DNA of 64,000 nt from Citricoccus sp. CH26A (GCF_000224415.1 NZ_AFXQ01000013.1:32587-96586); one strand, 5' to 3'. Counted from the stretch's first letter, positions 29,223 through 38,504 are shown. Numbers and translations: made by a program. Notes: generated from the letters alone by a model not told the origin.

Positions 29223-30332
29223 ATGACGGAAACCCCCCAGGACCTGGCCGAGACTCCGGTCGAGCAGCCGGACGGAACCACCGAGCAGGTCGCACCCGAG
29301 ATCTCCCCGGCCGACGAGACGGCCGTGGGCGCCGCCGTGGAGGCCGCGCTCCAGGCCTTCTCCGCCGCCGCCGACCTCGACCAGCTCAAGGCCGCCCGCC
29401 TGGCCCACACGGGGGAGAAGGCGCCGCTCACCCTGGCCAACCGCTCCATCGGCAAGCTGCCCAAGGACCAGAAGTCCACGGCCGGCAAGCTCATGGGCGG
29501 CGCCCGCAAGGCGATGGAGTCCGCGCTCGCCGCCCGCACCGAGGTGCTGGAGGAGGAGCGCGCGGCCCGGTTGCTCGTCGAGGAGACGGTGGACGTCACC
29601 ACGGCGGTCCGCCGTCGTCGCGTGGGCGCCCGCCACCCGCTGTCGGTGTTGCAGGAGCGGGTCTCGGACATCTTCATCGGCATGGGCTGGGAGATCGCCG
29701 AGGGCCCGGAACTGGAATCGGAGTGGTACAACTTCGACGCCCTGAACTTCAAGCCGGACCACCCGGCCCGCGAGATGCAGGACACCTTCTTCGTGGACCC
29801 GCCCGAGTCCCACCTGGTGCTGCGCACCCACACCTCGCCGGTGCAGATGCGCGCCATGCTCGAGCGCGGTGCGCCGGTGTACGTGCTGTGCCCCGGCCGG
29901 ACCTTCCGCACCGATGAGCTCGACGCCACCCACACGCCGGTGTTCCACCAGTTCGAGGGGCTGGCCGTGGACAAGGGCCTGACGATGGCCGACCTGCGCG
30001 GCACCCTGGAGTACTTCGCCCGGCAGATGTTCGGCCCGGAGGCGAGGATCCGGCTGCGCCCGAACTTCTTCCCGTTCACCGAGCCCAGCGCCGAGATGGA
30101 CATCTGGCACCCCGGCGCCAAGGGCGGGCCGCAGTGGATCGAATGGGGCGGTTGCGGCATGGTCCACCCCAACCTGCTGCGCGCCGCCGGCCTGGACCCC
30201 GAGGTCTACTCGGGCTTCGCCTTCGGCATGGGCGTCGAGCGCACCCTGATGTTCCGCAATGAGGTCCCGGACATGCACGACATGATCGAGGGCGACGTCC
30301 GCTTCTCCCAGCACTTCGGAATGGAGATCTGA
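29223..30332 (+). CDS. pheS: Phenylalanine-tRNA ligase alpha subunit
   Basis: PheS is the catalytic subunit of the alpha2-beta2 enzyme that charges tRNA-Phe. The 369-residue protein has the N-terminal coiled-coil (about 25-115), class II motif 1 around [20 protein letters not shown], motif 2 with [19 protein letters not shown], and motif 3 with [19 protein letters not shown] 29223 is preferred over a TTG nine bases upstream. pheT begins six bases after the stop. Confidence 0.97.
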   Translation: MTETPQDLAETPVEQPDGTTEQVAPEISPADETAVGAAVEAALQAFSAAADLDQLKAARLAHTGEKAPLTLANRSIGKLPKDQKSTAGKLMGGARKAMESALAARTEVLEEERAARLLVEETVDVTTAVRRRRVGARHPLSVLQERVSDIFIGMGWEIAEGPELESEWYNFDALNFKPDHPAREMQDTFFVDPPESHLVLRTHTSPVQMRAMLERGAPVYVLCPGRTFRTDELDATHTPVFHQFEGLAVDKGLTMADLRGTLEYFARQMFGPEARIRLRPNFFPFTEPSAEMDIWHPGAKGGPQWIEWGGCGMVHPNLLRAAGLDPEVYSGFAFGMGVERTLMFRNEVPDMHDMIEGDVRFSQHFGMEI

Positions 30333-30338
30333 TCACCC

Positions 30339-32947
30339 ATGCGCATCCCGCTGTCATGGCTCCGTGAGTACGCGCAGGTCCCGGCGGACGCCACCGCCGA
30401 GGACGTCATGGCCGACCTGGTGAGGGTCGGCCTCGAGGAGGAGGACGTCCACCGTCCGCTGGACGAGATGTCCGGCCCGATCGTGGTGGGCGAGGTGCTC
30501 GAGAAGGTGCCCGAGCCGCAGTCCAACGGCAAGACCATCAACTGGTGCCAGGTCCGGGTGGCCCCCGAGGGCCGGCCGCAGCCGCTGTCCGGCGAGGGCA
30601 TCGACCCCTCCGGCGTCCAGGGCATCGTGTGCGGCGCGGACAACTTCGAGGTGGGGGACAAGGTCATCGTCACCCTGCCCGGGGCCGTGCTGCCCGGGGA
30701 CTTCAGGATCTCCCCGCGCAAGACCTACGGGCACGTGTCCGCCGGCATGATCGCCTCCGCCCGCGAGCTCGGCCTCGGTGAGGACCACGACGGCATCATC
30801 GTGCTCTCGTCCCTCGGCTTCTCCCCGGAGCACGGCAATGACCCCGAGGCCGGCACCGACGTGTTCGACCTGCTGCACCTGCGCGACGAGGCCGCGGAGA
30901 TCAACGTCACGGCGGACCGCGGTTACGCCTTCTCCATCCGCGGCGTGGCCCGGGAGTACGGCCACGCCACCGGCACCCCGTTCACGGACCCGGCCTCCCT
31001 GGTCACCGCCCCGGAGGCCGACGGTGACGGATACCCCGTCCGCCTCGAGGACCGGGCGCCCATCTACGGGGTGCCCGGCTGCGACCGCTTCGTGGCCCGC
31101 ACCGTGACGGGCATCGACGCGACCCGGCCGACCCCGCCGTGGATGAGCGCGCGCCTGCGCCTGGCCGGCATGCGGTCGATCTCCCTGGTCGTGGACATCT
31201 CCAACTACGTCATGTGGGAGCTGGGCCAGCCGCTGCACTTCTACGACGCCGACACCCTGCAGGGTGACATCGTGGTCCGCCGGGCCCGGGAGGGCGAGCG
31301 GCTGACCACGCTGGACGGCAAGGACCGTGCGCTCTCCGCGGAGGACCTGCTGATCACCGACGACCGTGGGCCCATCGGCCTGGCCGGCGTCATGGGCGGC
31401 GGGGAGACCGAGGTCTCCGAGGCCACCACCACCGTGCTGATCGAGTCCGCGCACTTCGACCCGGTGTCCATGGGCCGGACCCGCCGCCGGCACCGGCTGC
31501 CCTCCGAGGCCTCCAAGCGCAATGAGCGAGGCGTGGACTGGGAGGTCGCGGACGAGGCCGCCGAGCGCGCCGTCCAGCTGCTCGTCGAGCTCGCGGGGGG
31601 ACCCCCGGCCCGGGCATCACGGACGTCGGCACCCGGCCCGAGCCGACCGTCGTCGACTTGCCGGCATCCTTCCCCTCGGCCGTGATGGGTGTGGAGTACA
31701 CCGAGGAGCAGATCGAGCGGACCCTGACGGACCTGGGGGCCACGGTGGAGAAGACCATCGCGGCACAGCCGGGGCCCGACGGCGGCGCCGCCGGGACGGT
31801 CTTCACCGTCACCTCGCCGTCGTGGCGCTCCGACCTGGAGATCCGGGAGGACCTGGTCGAGGAGATCGGCCGGCTGGTCGGTTACGACGAGATCCCCTCC
31901 ACCGTGCCGGTGGCGCCTCCCGGGCGCGGGTTGACCCGTTCCCAGGCGGACCGCCGCCGCGTGCTGCAGGGCCTGGCCGATGCCGGGCTGACCGAGGTGC
32001 TGGCCTACCCCTTCGTCTCCGCGGCCCAGAACCGGTTCTTCGGGTCGGCCACCGCCGAGGAGGGCGAGGCCCAGCGCATGGTGCACCTGGCCAACCCGAT
32101 CTCCGCGGAGTTCGGCTACCTGCGCACCTCACTGTTGCCCGGCCTGCTGGAGATCGCCCGGCGCAACCACTCCCGCGGCTTCCGCGACCTGGCCCTGTAC
32201 GAGTCCGGTTCGGTGTTCCTGCCCGGTGAGCAATTGGGCAGCGCCTCGATCCCCCCGCTGGGGGCGCGGCCCGCCGACGAGGTGCTGGCCGACCTCGGGG
32301 CGGGCATCCCCGACCAGCCGCGCCACGTGGCGGCCGTGTTCACCGGCCACGACTCGGTCGCGGGGCCCGGCCACGCCCCGCGGGCCTGGGACTGGCAGGA
32401 CGCGATCGGGACCGCGCTGGACGTGGGCGCGCTGCTGGGCGTGGAGCTGGCCGTGACCCAGGGCCATCACCAGGCGTTCCACCCCGGACGTACCGCCCGG
32501 TTGTCCCTGGCCGGCGGTGACGGCACCGTCGTCGGGGTGGCCGGCGAGTTGCTGCCCACGTGGCTCGAGACCGCGGACCTGCCGGCCCGGACCGTGGCCA
32601 TGGAGCTGGACCTGGACGCGCTGATCGCGGCTGCCGCAGGCGTGGTGGTGGCCCAGACGCTGTCCACCTTCCCCCCGACCAGCCAGGACGTGGCACTCGT
32701 GGTCCCGGCGGACACCGTCGCCGCGGAGGTGCTGGCCACCCTGCGCGAGGGCGCCGGGGAGCTGCTGGAGGACATCGCCCTGTTCGACGTGTATGCCGGA
32801 CCGGGTGTGCCGGAGGGGCAGAAGTCCTTGGCGTTCTCGCTGCGGTTCCGCGCCCCGGACCGGACCCTGACGGCAGACGAGGCCTCCGGAGCCCGCTCGG
32901 CGGCCACCGCCCTGGCCGCCGAGCGCCACGGCGCCGTCCAGCGCTGA
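30339..32947 (+). CDS. pheT: Phenylalanine-tRNA ligase beta subunit, one-base frameshift in this sequence
   Basis: PheT binds tRNA-Phe and edits Tyr-tRNA-Phe. The N-terminal tRNA-binding domain, B3/B4 editing domain and B5 domain are read from ATG 30339 to about 31600; the remaining B5 part, the catalytic-like core and the C-terminal anticodon-binding FDX-ACB domain (LFDVYAGPGVPEGQKSLAF) are read one frame back, to 32947. The break is at a run of six Gs (31595-31600) followed by ACCCCC; one extra G restores GGTPGPGITDVG and a protein of about 869 residues. Because pheT is essential, a homopolymer sequencing error is the likeliest cause, though the site G GGG GGA also fits a -1 slippery heptamer. 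Confidence 0.9.
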
Positions 32948-32965
32948 GCCGGGCGGGTCGACGTC

Positions 32966-33658
32966 GTGACCGGGCCGGGATGGCACGTGGTGGTCACCGG
33001 CCCTCGTGCCGGTGACCAGCGGCGCGAGGCCCTGGACTACCTGGCGGTGTCCCTGGGGCACCGGCCGGGCACCTTCGAGGTGGAGCACCACTGCCCGGCC
33101 TGCGGGTCCGCCGAGCACGGTGCCCCGGTACTGCGGTACAGCAGGCTGGCCCGACGTCGGCACGGCCCGGACGCCGTGGACCCGGCCCGGGTGCTGCCGG
33201 CCGTGAGCTTCAGCCGGTCCCGCGGCTGGCTCGCCACGGCCTGGCTGGACGCAGCCCTGGTCGCGGACGGATGGCGGATCGGCGTGGACATCGAGGAGCT
33301 GGGGTCCTCGGCGTTCGCGACGGCGGACGAGCTCGGTGCCGTCGGCTTCTCCGTGGCCGAGGCCTCGGCCATCGCCGGGCTGCCTCCGGCCGCCCGGCCC
33401 CTGGCGCGGGCACGGCTCTGGTCGGCGAAGGAGGCCCTGGTCAAGGCCCGGGGGACCGGCTTCCGGGGTGATCCGGCAGGGGTGCCACTGGTCCCCGCCG
33501 ACGAGGGGCCCGATGATCCCGACGTCGAGGACCACGGGCTGACGTGGAGCGTTCCGGGGTCGCCGCGGGCGGTGGTCTCGGCTGACCCGCACTGGCCCGG
33601 GGGAGCCGCACCCGAGGGACTGGTCGGTGCCGTGGTGGTGCTACCACCAAGTAGTTAG
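32966..33658 (+). CDS. 4'-phosphopantetheinyl transferase (Sfp-type superfamily)
   Basis: The 230-residue protein has the two hallmark motifs of the superfamily: GVDIE (about residue 110, Mg2+-binding) and WSAKEALVKARG (about 152-163). It transfers 4'-phosphopantetheine from CoA to a serine of carrier proteins. A small Cys pair (CPAC) lies near residue 35. GTG 32966 is used. It is 18 bases behind pheT, but its likely partner in this window is the carrier domain of the Pls-like NRPS at 39986-44143, which is an inference from proximity. Partner specificity cannot be read from sequence. Confidence 0.88.
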   Translation: MTGPGWHVVVTGPRAGDQRREALDYLAVSLGHRPGTFEVEHHCPACGSAEHGAPVLRYSRLARRRHGPDAVDPARVLPAVSFSRSRGWLATAWLDAALVADGWRIGVDIEELGSSAFATADELGAVGFSVAEASAIAGLPPAARPLARARLWSAKEALVKARGTGFRGDPAGVPLVPADEGPDDPDVEDHGLTWSVPGSPRAVVSADPHWPGGAAPEGLVGAVVVLPPSS

Positions 33659-33672
33659 CACGTTTGTTAACA
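33654..33672. promoter_or_regulatory. Putative PHA-locus operator
   Basis: GTTAGCA (33654-33660), four bases, TGTTAACA (33665-33672). TGTTAACA is itself a perfect palindrome. A related arrangement precedes the phasin gene. The site lies about 120 bases before the first gene of the PHA locus. Confidence 0.5.
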
Positions 33673-33787
33673 CCTTCGTCATGACCCACTAGGCCGTGTG
33701 TGTACGATGTGCTCAGACCACGACCATGGACACTGACATGCGGCCGGCGGCACTCTGACCTGCCCGGGCCAGCGGGAGGAACACCTT

Positions 33788-34240
33788 ATGGCGGAAGCAT
33801 CCGGCAACAACGCCGACCGGCCGTACCGGCAGTACCTGGACGACGTCCTCGCCGCGGCCTCGCCGGGGCTCGAGGAGGTCGTCAACTCCAAGGCCTTCGG
33901 GCACATGCTCTCCCAGACCGCCGGTAACCTGGTGGCCCTGCACCGGCTCGGCAATGACGCCCTGGACCTGGTGATCCGCAACGCCCGGCTGGCCGGCCGC
34001 TCCGACGTCACCTCCCTGCACCGCCAGCTGTCCCGGAACGAGGACAAGCTCGAGATGGTCCTGGAGAGCGTGGAACGGCTCGAGGACGAACTGGCCGAGG
34101 AGCGCCGCCGCAACGCGGCCCTCGTGGAGGAGGCCGCTGAGCGTGATGCCGCGGCACCGGCCCGGCCCGCCCGCCGGACCTCCCGGTCCACGGGCGCCGC
34201 GTCTCGCTCCACCACCGGCGACGCCGACCAGGAGAAGTGA
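33788..34240 (+). CDS. Probable small PhaR/PhaE-like subunit of the PHA synthase
   Basis: This 150-residue protein has no signal peptide; a helical N-terminal region (about 12-70) is followed by RSDVTSLHRQLSRNEDKLEM and a coiled coil (about 80-118), then an Ala/Arg/Ser-rich tail. That motif resembles the conserved C-terminal pattern of PhaE and PhaR, non-catalytic partners of class III and IV PHA synthases. Its stop overlaps the phaC start (GTGA), which strongly supports joint function. At 150 residues it is smaller than PhaE (about 350) and near Bacillus PhaR (about 200). ATG 33788 has GGAGGA upstream. Identity is inference, not recognition. Confidence 0.65.
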   Translation: MAEASGNNADRPYRQYLDDVLAAASPGLEEVVNSKAFGHMLSQTAGNLVALHRLGNDALDLVIRNARLAGRSDVTSLHRQLSRNEDKLEMVLESVERLEDELAEERRRNAALVEEAAERDAAAPARPARRTSRSTGAASRSTTGDADQEK

Positions 34241-35310
34241 TCGGCGTGGCGTCGATGTTCCGGGACATGCTCCGCCTGCCCGCCACGCTCCTGGAGTACT
34301 CGAACATCCAGCTGACGACGCCGGACGCGGTCGTGGGCGCCACGCCCAAGGACGTGGTGTGGACCTACCGCAAGACCACCCTGTACCGGTACCGGAGCAA
34401 TCGCCGCACCCATCCGGTGCCGATCCTGCTGACGTTCGCCCTGATCAACCGGCCCGACATCTTCGACCTGCGGCCCGGCAACTCCTTCGTGGAATTCCTG
34501 CTCGCGGAGGGCTTCGACGTCTACCTCGTGGATTGGGGCTACGCGGACGAGGAGGACGCGGACACCGGCCTGGAGGACTACGCCCTGACGTACCTGCCCC
34601 GGGCCGTCCGGGAGGTCCGGCGCAGCAGCGGCGCCGAGGAGATCACGCTGATCGGCTGGTGCATCGGTGCCGCGCTCAGCGGCATGTACCTGTCCGTGAC
34701 GCCGGATGCCCCGGTGCGCAACTGGGTCCCGTTGACCATGCCCTTCGACGCCAGCAACTCCACCTACGAGGCCATGCTCGGCAACGAGGAACTCGACACC
34801 GACTGGCTGGAGCAGCACGCCGCGTACCTGCCCGGTGCGTACGTGGACACGGTGAACAAGCTCCTGAAGCCCGTGCCGAACTACATCGGGACTCCGCTGC
34901 GGTTGTTCCGCCAGGTCCAGGACGGCACCGCGGACAAGGCCTCGTACCAGCCGATGGCCAAGTGGGTGGCCGACAACCCGAACTTCGCCATGCGCGCCTT
35001 CCGGCAGTGGGTGACCTGGGTCTACAAGGAGAACCGGCTGGCCACCGGCCGCATCCGCCTGCGGGGACACCGGGTGGACCTGTCCAGGATCCAGCAGTCC
35101 ATCCTGGTCGTGACCGCCTCGAGGGACCACATCGCACCCCGTGACGGGACCTTGCCGCTGCTCGACGTCCTGACGAGCCCGGACGTGGACCACCTCGACG
35201 GGGTCGGTGGCCACATCGGCCTGATGGCCGGTTCCCGCGCCAAGGGGGACATCTGGCCCCGCATCCGTGACTGGCTCGAACCCCGCAGCCAGGACCGCCG
35301 CTCCGACTGA
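34237..35310 (+). CDS. phaC: Short class III/IV-type polyhydroxyalkanoate synthase
   Basis: PhaC polymerises (R)-3-hydroxyacyl-CoA into PHA granules. The 357-residue protein has the alpha/beta-hydrolase lipase-like box GWCIG with nucleophile Cys142, Asp297 (TASRDHIAP) and His326 (GGHIGL), the same triad spacing as Allochromatium PhaC (Cys149, Asp302, His331). Size and DVYLVDWGYAD place it with class III/IV synthases, which need a PhaE or PhaR partner, here probably the overlapping upstream gene. GTG 34237 overlaps the upstream stop; GTG 34246 or ATG 34255 are alternatives because the ribosome binding site is close. Confidence 0.9.
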   Translation: MIGVASMFRDMLRLPATLLEYSNIQLTTPDAVVGATPKDVVWTYRKTTLYRYRSNRRTHPVPILLTFALINRPDIFDLRPGNSFVEFLLAEGFDVYLVDWGYADEEDADTGLEDYALTYLPRAVREVRRSSGAEEITLIGWCIGAALSGMYLSVTPDAPVRNWVPLTMPFDASNSTYEAMLGNEELDTDWLEQHAAYLPGAYVDTVNKLLKPVPNYIGTPLRLFRQVQDGTADKASYQPMAKWVADNPNFAMRAFRQWVTWVYKENRLATGRIRLRGHRVDLSRIQQSILVVTASRDHIAPRDGTLPLLDVLTSPDVDHLDGVGGHIGLMAGSRAKGDIWPRIRDWLEPRSQDRRSD

Positions 35311-35348
35311 CTGTCGGACGTACCATCCCATCCCCGGAGGAGAGCCAC

Positions 35349-36170
35349 TTGACAGCTCAGAACCAGACCAACGGAATCCGCGGCAGCAAGCTGGCCGATC
35401 GCGTGGCCCTCGTCACCGGCGGCACGCGCGGCATCGGCGCCGCCATCGCCCGCAGCCTGGCGCAGCAGGGGGCCGCGGTGGCCCTCGGCTACGGCGGAGA
35501 CACGGGCCGCGCCGAGCAGTTCCTCCGGGAGATGCAGGAGACCTTCCCGGAGGGGAGGTTCTCGATCCACCAGGGCAACGTGGCCAAGGCCGACGACTGC
35601 CGGGCGACGATCGACGCCGTGATCGCCGAGCACGGAAAGCTGGACATCCTGGTCAACAACGCCGGGATCACCCGGGACAAGACCGTCCTGAAGATGGAGG
35701 ACGACGACTGGGACGCCGTCATCCAGGTCAACCTCTCCGGCACGTTCTACATGGCCCAGGCCGCGCTGAAGCACATGCTGGAACGGGGCACCGGACGGAT
35801 CGTCAACGTGTCCTCGATCATCGGCGAGATGGGCAACATCGGGCAGGCCAACTACGCCGCCTCGAAGTCGGGCCTGTTCGGGCTGACCAAGACGCTGGCG
35901 CGGGAGGCGATCTTCCACCTGCAGCGGGCCGGCAAGCTCAACGACGACTCGATCGGCGTCACCGTCAACACGGTCACTCCGGGCTACGTCAACACGGAGA
36001 TGGTCGAGGCGGTCCCGGAGAAGGTCCTGGACAAGATCAAGGGCAACATCCCCATGGCCCGGCTCGCCCACCCCGACGAGATCGCGCGCGTGGTGCACTT
36101 CCTCGTGGCCGACAAGTCCTCCTACATCACCGGGCAGATCTGGGGCGTCAATGGCGGCATGGACATGTGA
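35349..36170 (+). CDS. phaB: PhaB-type acetoacetyl-CoA reductase (SDR family)
   Basis: PhaB reduces acetoacetyl-CoA to (R)-3-hydroxybutyryl-CoA with NADPH, supplying monomer to PhaC. The 273-residue protein has the Rossmann motif TGGTRGIGAAIA, NNAGITRDKTVLKM, and the catalytic Ser-Tyr-Lys (NVSSIIGEMGNIGQANYAASKSG split as Ser in NVSS, Tyr and Lys in YAASK). VTPGYVNTEMV and ITGQIWGVNGGMDM match PhaB/FabG. The start is TTG 35349 with GGAGGAG six bases upstream; no ATG fits. FabG cannot be excluded by sequence, but the PHA context favours PhaB. No ketothiolase gene is present nearby. Confidence 0.85.
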   Translation: MTAQNQTNGIRGSKLADRVALVTGGTRGIGAAIARSLAQQGAAVALGYGGDTGRAEQFLREMQETFPEGRFSIHQGNVAKADDCRATIDAVIAEHGKLDILVNNAGITRDKTVLKMEDDDWDAVIQVNLSGTFYMAQAALKHMLERGTGRIVNVSSIIGEMGNIGQANYAASKSGLFGLTKTLAREAIFHLQRAGKLNDDSIGVTVNTVTPGYVNTEMVEAVPEKVLDKIKGNIPMARLAHPDEIARVVHFLVADKSSYITGQIWGVNGGMDM

Positions 36171-36191
36171 GACGGGGCCAGCCGTACCGGC

Positions 36192-36228
36192 TTGCAGAGG
36201 TTAGCAAGACCCTGCTAACTTTGTTAAC
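36192..36228. promoter_or_regulatory. Phasin promoter with overlapping inverted repeats
   Basis: GTTAGCA (36200-36206), six bases, TGCTAAC (36213-36219), two bases, TGTTAAC (36222-36228). TTGCAG (36192-36197) and TAACTT (36216-36221) with an 18-base spacer form a possible promoter overlapped by the repeats. Half-sites match those at 33654. Confidence 0.55.
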
Positions 36229-36274
36229 GCAGGCAGGTTCACCGCTGCCATCGACATCAACCCAAGGAGACATC

Positions 36275-36595
36275 ATGGCTGCTGCCAACCCCAATGCCAC
36301 CAACGCCGCCGCTGACAACGCCAACCGCATGGCCGAGGAGGCCACCAAGCGCTTCGAGGAGAACACCGAGCGCATGAAGGAGTTCAACTCCGCCGTGGCC
36401 GAGTCCACCAAGGCCGGCAGCCGCACCGTCGTCGACAACTACGAGAAGGCCGCCCGGTCCTTCTTCGAGATGCAGCGCCAGATCGCCGGCACCTCGCAGA
36501 ACGAGTGGATGAAGAACACCGCGAACACCCAGATCCAGTTCTCGGAGGAAGTCACCAACGCCTGGATCAAGGCTGCTCGCGAACTGCTCAAGTGA
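36275..36595 (+). CDS. Phasin-like PHA granule protein
   Basis: The 106-residue protein is Ala/Asn/Glu/Lys-rich and wholly helical, without cysteine or membrane segments. The pattern RMAEEATKRFEENTERMKEF followed by VDNYEKAARSFFEMQRQIAG resembles small phasins that coat PHA granules. ATG 36275 has AAGGAGA upstream and its own promoter region with inverted repeats, so it is probably expressed separately and strongly. A 15-bp terminator follows. Function is inferred from composition and position. Confidence 0.75.
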   Translation: MAAANPNATNAAADNANRMAEEATKRFEENTERMKEFNSAVAESTKAGSRTVVDNYEKAARSFFEMQRQIAGTSQNEWMKNTANTQIQFSEEVTNAWIKAARELLK

Positions 36596-36627
36596 CTCGA
36601 TCGGCGCCCTGCCGATCCTGCGCTGAG

Positions 36628-36660
36628 GAACGGCCCCGTCGACCATCGACGGGGCCGTTC
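36628..36660 (+). terminator. 15-bp perfect terminator after the phasin gene
   Basis: GAACGGCCCCGTCGA (36628-36642), CCA loop, and its exact complement (36646-36660), followed by GACGTTT. Confidence 0.85.
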
Positions 36661-36711
36661 GACGTTTGGACCATAGACAATCCCGTACTGACGCGTAGGA
36701 TTCAACGTCAA

Positions 36712-36725
36712 GTGACGCGCGTCAC
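36712..36725. promoter_or_regulatory. 14-bp palindrome upstream of the PhaC-like gene
   Basis: GTGACGCGCGTCAC is self-complementary over all 14 bases and its right half is the start of the phased GTCAC repeats. Confidence 0.4.
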
Positions 36726-36752
36726 CCGCTCGTCACCAGCTCGTCATCCGCA
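36720..36752 (+). promoter_or_regulatory. Three 11-bp direct repeats, MtrA-like site
   Basis: CGTCACCCGCT (36720-36730), CGTCACCAGCT (36731-36741) and CGTCATCCGCA (36742-36752) repeat with an 11-bp period, giving GTCAC-N6-GTCAC-N6-GTCAT. This matches the GTNAC-N6-GTNAC consensus that I recall for MtrA. They lie 34-66 bases before the GTG start. Confidence 0.5.
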
Positions 36753-36785
36753 CGACACATGAGCCATGTTTCCCAAGGAGTCCAC

Positions 36786-38086
36786 GTGTACACCTCGTCT
36801 CATCGCCCCGCCACCCCCGGCATCACCGATTCCCTCATCTCCGGAACCTTCGGCACCTGGACAGCACTGAACAAGTTCGCCGTCGACTACTGGAGGGACG
36901 CCTGGCAGCGGGGGGCGACCCCGCTGGACGTGGCCGGTGACTTCGTCACGTGGGTGTCCGCCATGTCGGACCGGCGCCGCCCGCCGTGGGCCCACCAGAA
37001 CACGGTCCTGCGCGAGTGGCCCATCGCCCGCCTGCGTGACTTCTCCGCCGCGGACGCGCCCGAGGACATCCTGCCCACGGTGATCCTGCCGCCACAGGCG
37101 GGCCACGACTCGAGCATCGTGGACTTCGCCGACACCCAGAGCCAGGTCATCACGGGCCGGGACAACGGCTGTTCCCGGATCCTGGTCCTCGAGTGGATCG
37201 GGGCCACCCAGGAGACCAAGGACACCGGCATCGACGACTACATGGCCCTGTTGCGGGAGGTCACCGACCTCCTGGGGGGCAAGGTCAACATCGTCGGTGA
37301 CTGCCAGGGGGGCTGGCTGGCCACGATCTTCGCGGCCACGCATCCGGAGCGGGTGAACACGCTGGCCATCGCCGGGGCCCCGATCGACTTCCACGCGGGC
37401 GAGCCGCTGATCCATGAGTGGCTCCAGCACCTCACCCCGCGGGGGGACCTGTCGTACTACCGGTCGGTCGTGGAGGCCAATGACGGCGTGCTGCCGGGGC
37501 GGTTCCTGCTGGACGGCTTCAAGGCCCTCCAGCCGGACCAGGAGGTCAGCCGCGTGCTCGAGCTGGCGACCCACCTGCGCGATCCCGAGCACATGGAGCG
37601 CTACCGCAAGTTCGAGGACTGGTTCCAGTGGACCCAGGACCTGCCCGGCGCCTTCTACCTGTGGGTCGTCGAGCACCTGTTCATGCGCAACTCCCTGACC
37701 AAGCGCCAGCTCGTGGTCGAGGGCAAGATCGTGGACCTGGCCAACATCTCGTGCCCGCTGTTCCTGATGGCCGGACAGACGGACCACATCACTCCCGCTG
37801 ACCAGGTCTGGGCGCTGGCGGACCACGTCTCCACCCCGCCGACCGGATCGGCCGCCAGTCCTCCGAGAGTGGCCACCTGGGCCTGTTCATGGGCCGAGAC
37901 TCGCTGGAGAACCACTGGAAGGTCATCTTCGCCGAGATGGGTGCCCTGTCCAACAGGACGCCGGAGGACGATCCCGACGTCCTGACCGATGAGCCGACCC
38001 ACAAGCGTCCCGTCAAGCGGGGACCGCGGAAGACTGCCGCGAAGGCCACGGTCGCCCAGGCGGTCCGCACCGGTTCGGCCGACTGA
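36786..38086 (+). pseudogene. PhaC-like alpha/beta-hydrolase, frameshifted before the catalytic His
   Basis: The corrected reading gives about 433 residues. The nucleophile box is GDCQGG (Cys173) and Asp333 lies in GQTDHITP, as in PHA synthases and related DUF3141-type hydrolases. A base is missing near 37838 (CCCCGCCG where CCCCGGCCG would keep frame); the restored frame reads on through SGHLGLFMGRDSLENHW, giving the catalytic His, and ends in a Lys/Arg-rich tail. As given, the frame runs to a stop at 37985 without that His. GTG 36786 is preferred over ATG 36759 because AAGGAG precedes it. It may be a second synthase, a PHA depolymerase or mobiliser, or a decayed gene. Confidence 0.75.
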
Positions 38087-38093
38087 CCCGCTC

Positions 38094-38492
38094 TCAGTCC
38101 GGGCTGGCTGCGCCGGCCGGGTCGTCGCCCCCAGGGCCGGCGTCCCGGCCGGCATCACCCTCGTTCGCGCGGACGAACGACCGGTAGATCTCCGTCAGGG
38201 AGGCCCGCTGGGCCGCGGTGAGCTCGCTGGCGGCCTGGATGGCCGCCTCCAGGCCACTGACGGTTCCGCCGCCCTCGCCCGGTCCGTAGAGGTCGTGCAC
38301 GTTCACCCCCAGTGCCGTGGCGATCCCGGCCGCCACGGCCTCAGACGGGGCGCGCAGCCCGCGCTCGATCTGGGACAGGTAGGGGTTCGAGATCCCGACC
38401 ATGGCCGAGACCTGTCGCATGGACATGTCGGCCAGCTTGCGTTGCTGGCGGATGTACGCGCCCGCCAGCCGGCGTTGTTCCTGAGTGCTCAC
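38094..38492 (-). CDS. XRE-family transcriptional regulator, probable PHA-locus regulator
   Basis: The 132-residue protein has an N-terminal Cro/CI-type HTH (about residues 12-70: LADMSMRQVSAMVGISNPYL and SQIERGLRAPSEAV), a helical middle and an acidic Gly/Asp C-terminus. No ligand domain is visible. It converges with the PhaC-like gene and lies seven bases from it, so regulation of the PHA genes is a reasonable guess. It starts with GTG six bases after a TAAGAT -10 element, so it has its own leaderless promoter despite lying ten bases downstream of the aminopeptidase gene. Confidence 0.85.
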   Translation of the reverse strand: MSTQEQRRLAGAYIRQQRKLADMSMRQVSAMVGISNPYLSQIERGLRAPSEAVAAGIATALGVNVHDLYGPGEGGGTVSGLEAAIQAASELTAAQRASLTEIYRSFVRANEGDAGRDAGPGGDDPAGAASPD

Positions 38493-38498
38493 GTGTCC

Positions 38499-38504
38499 AT
38501 CTTA
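38499..38504 (-). promoter_or_regulatory. Leaderless -10 element of the XRE gene
   Basis: On the minus strand TAAGAT ends six bases before GTG 38492, without a Shine-Dalgarno sequence. Confidence 0.55.
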
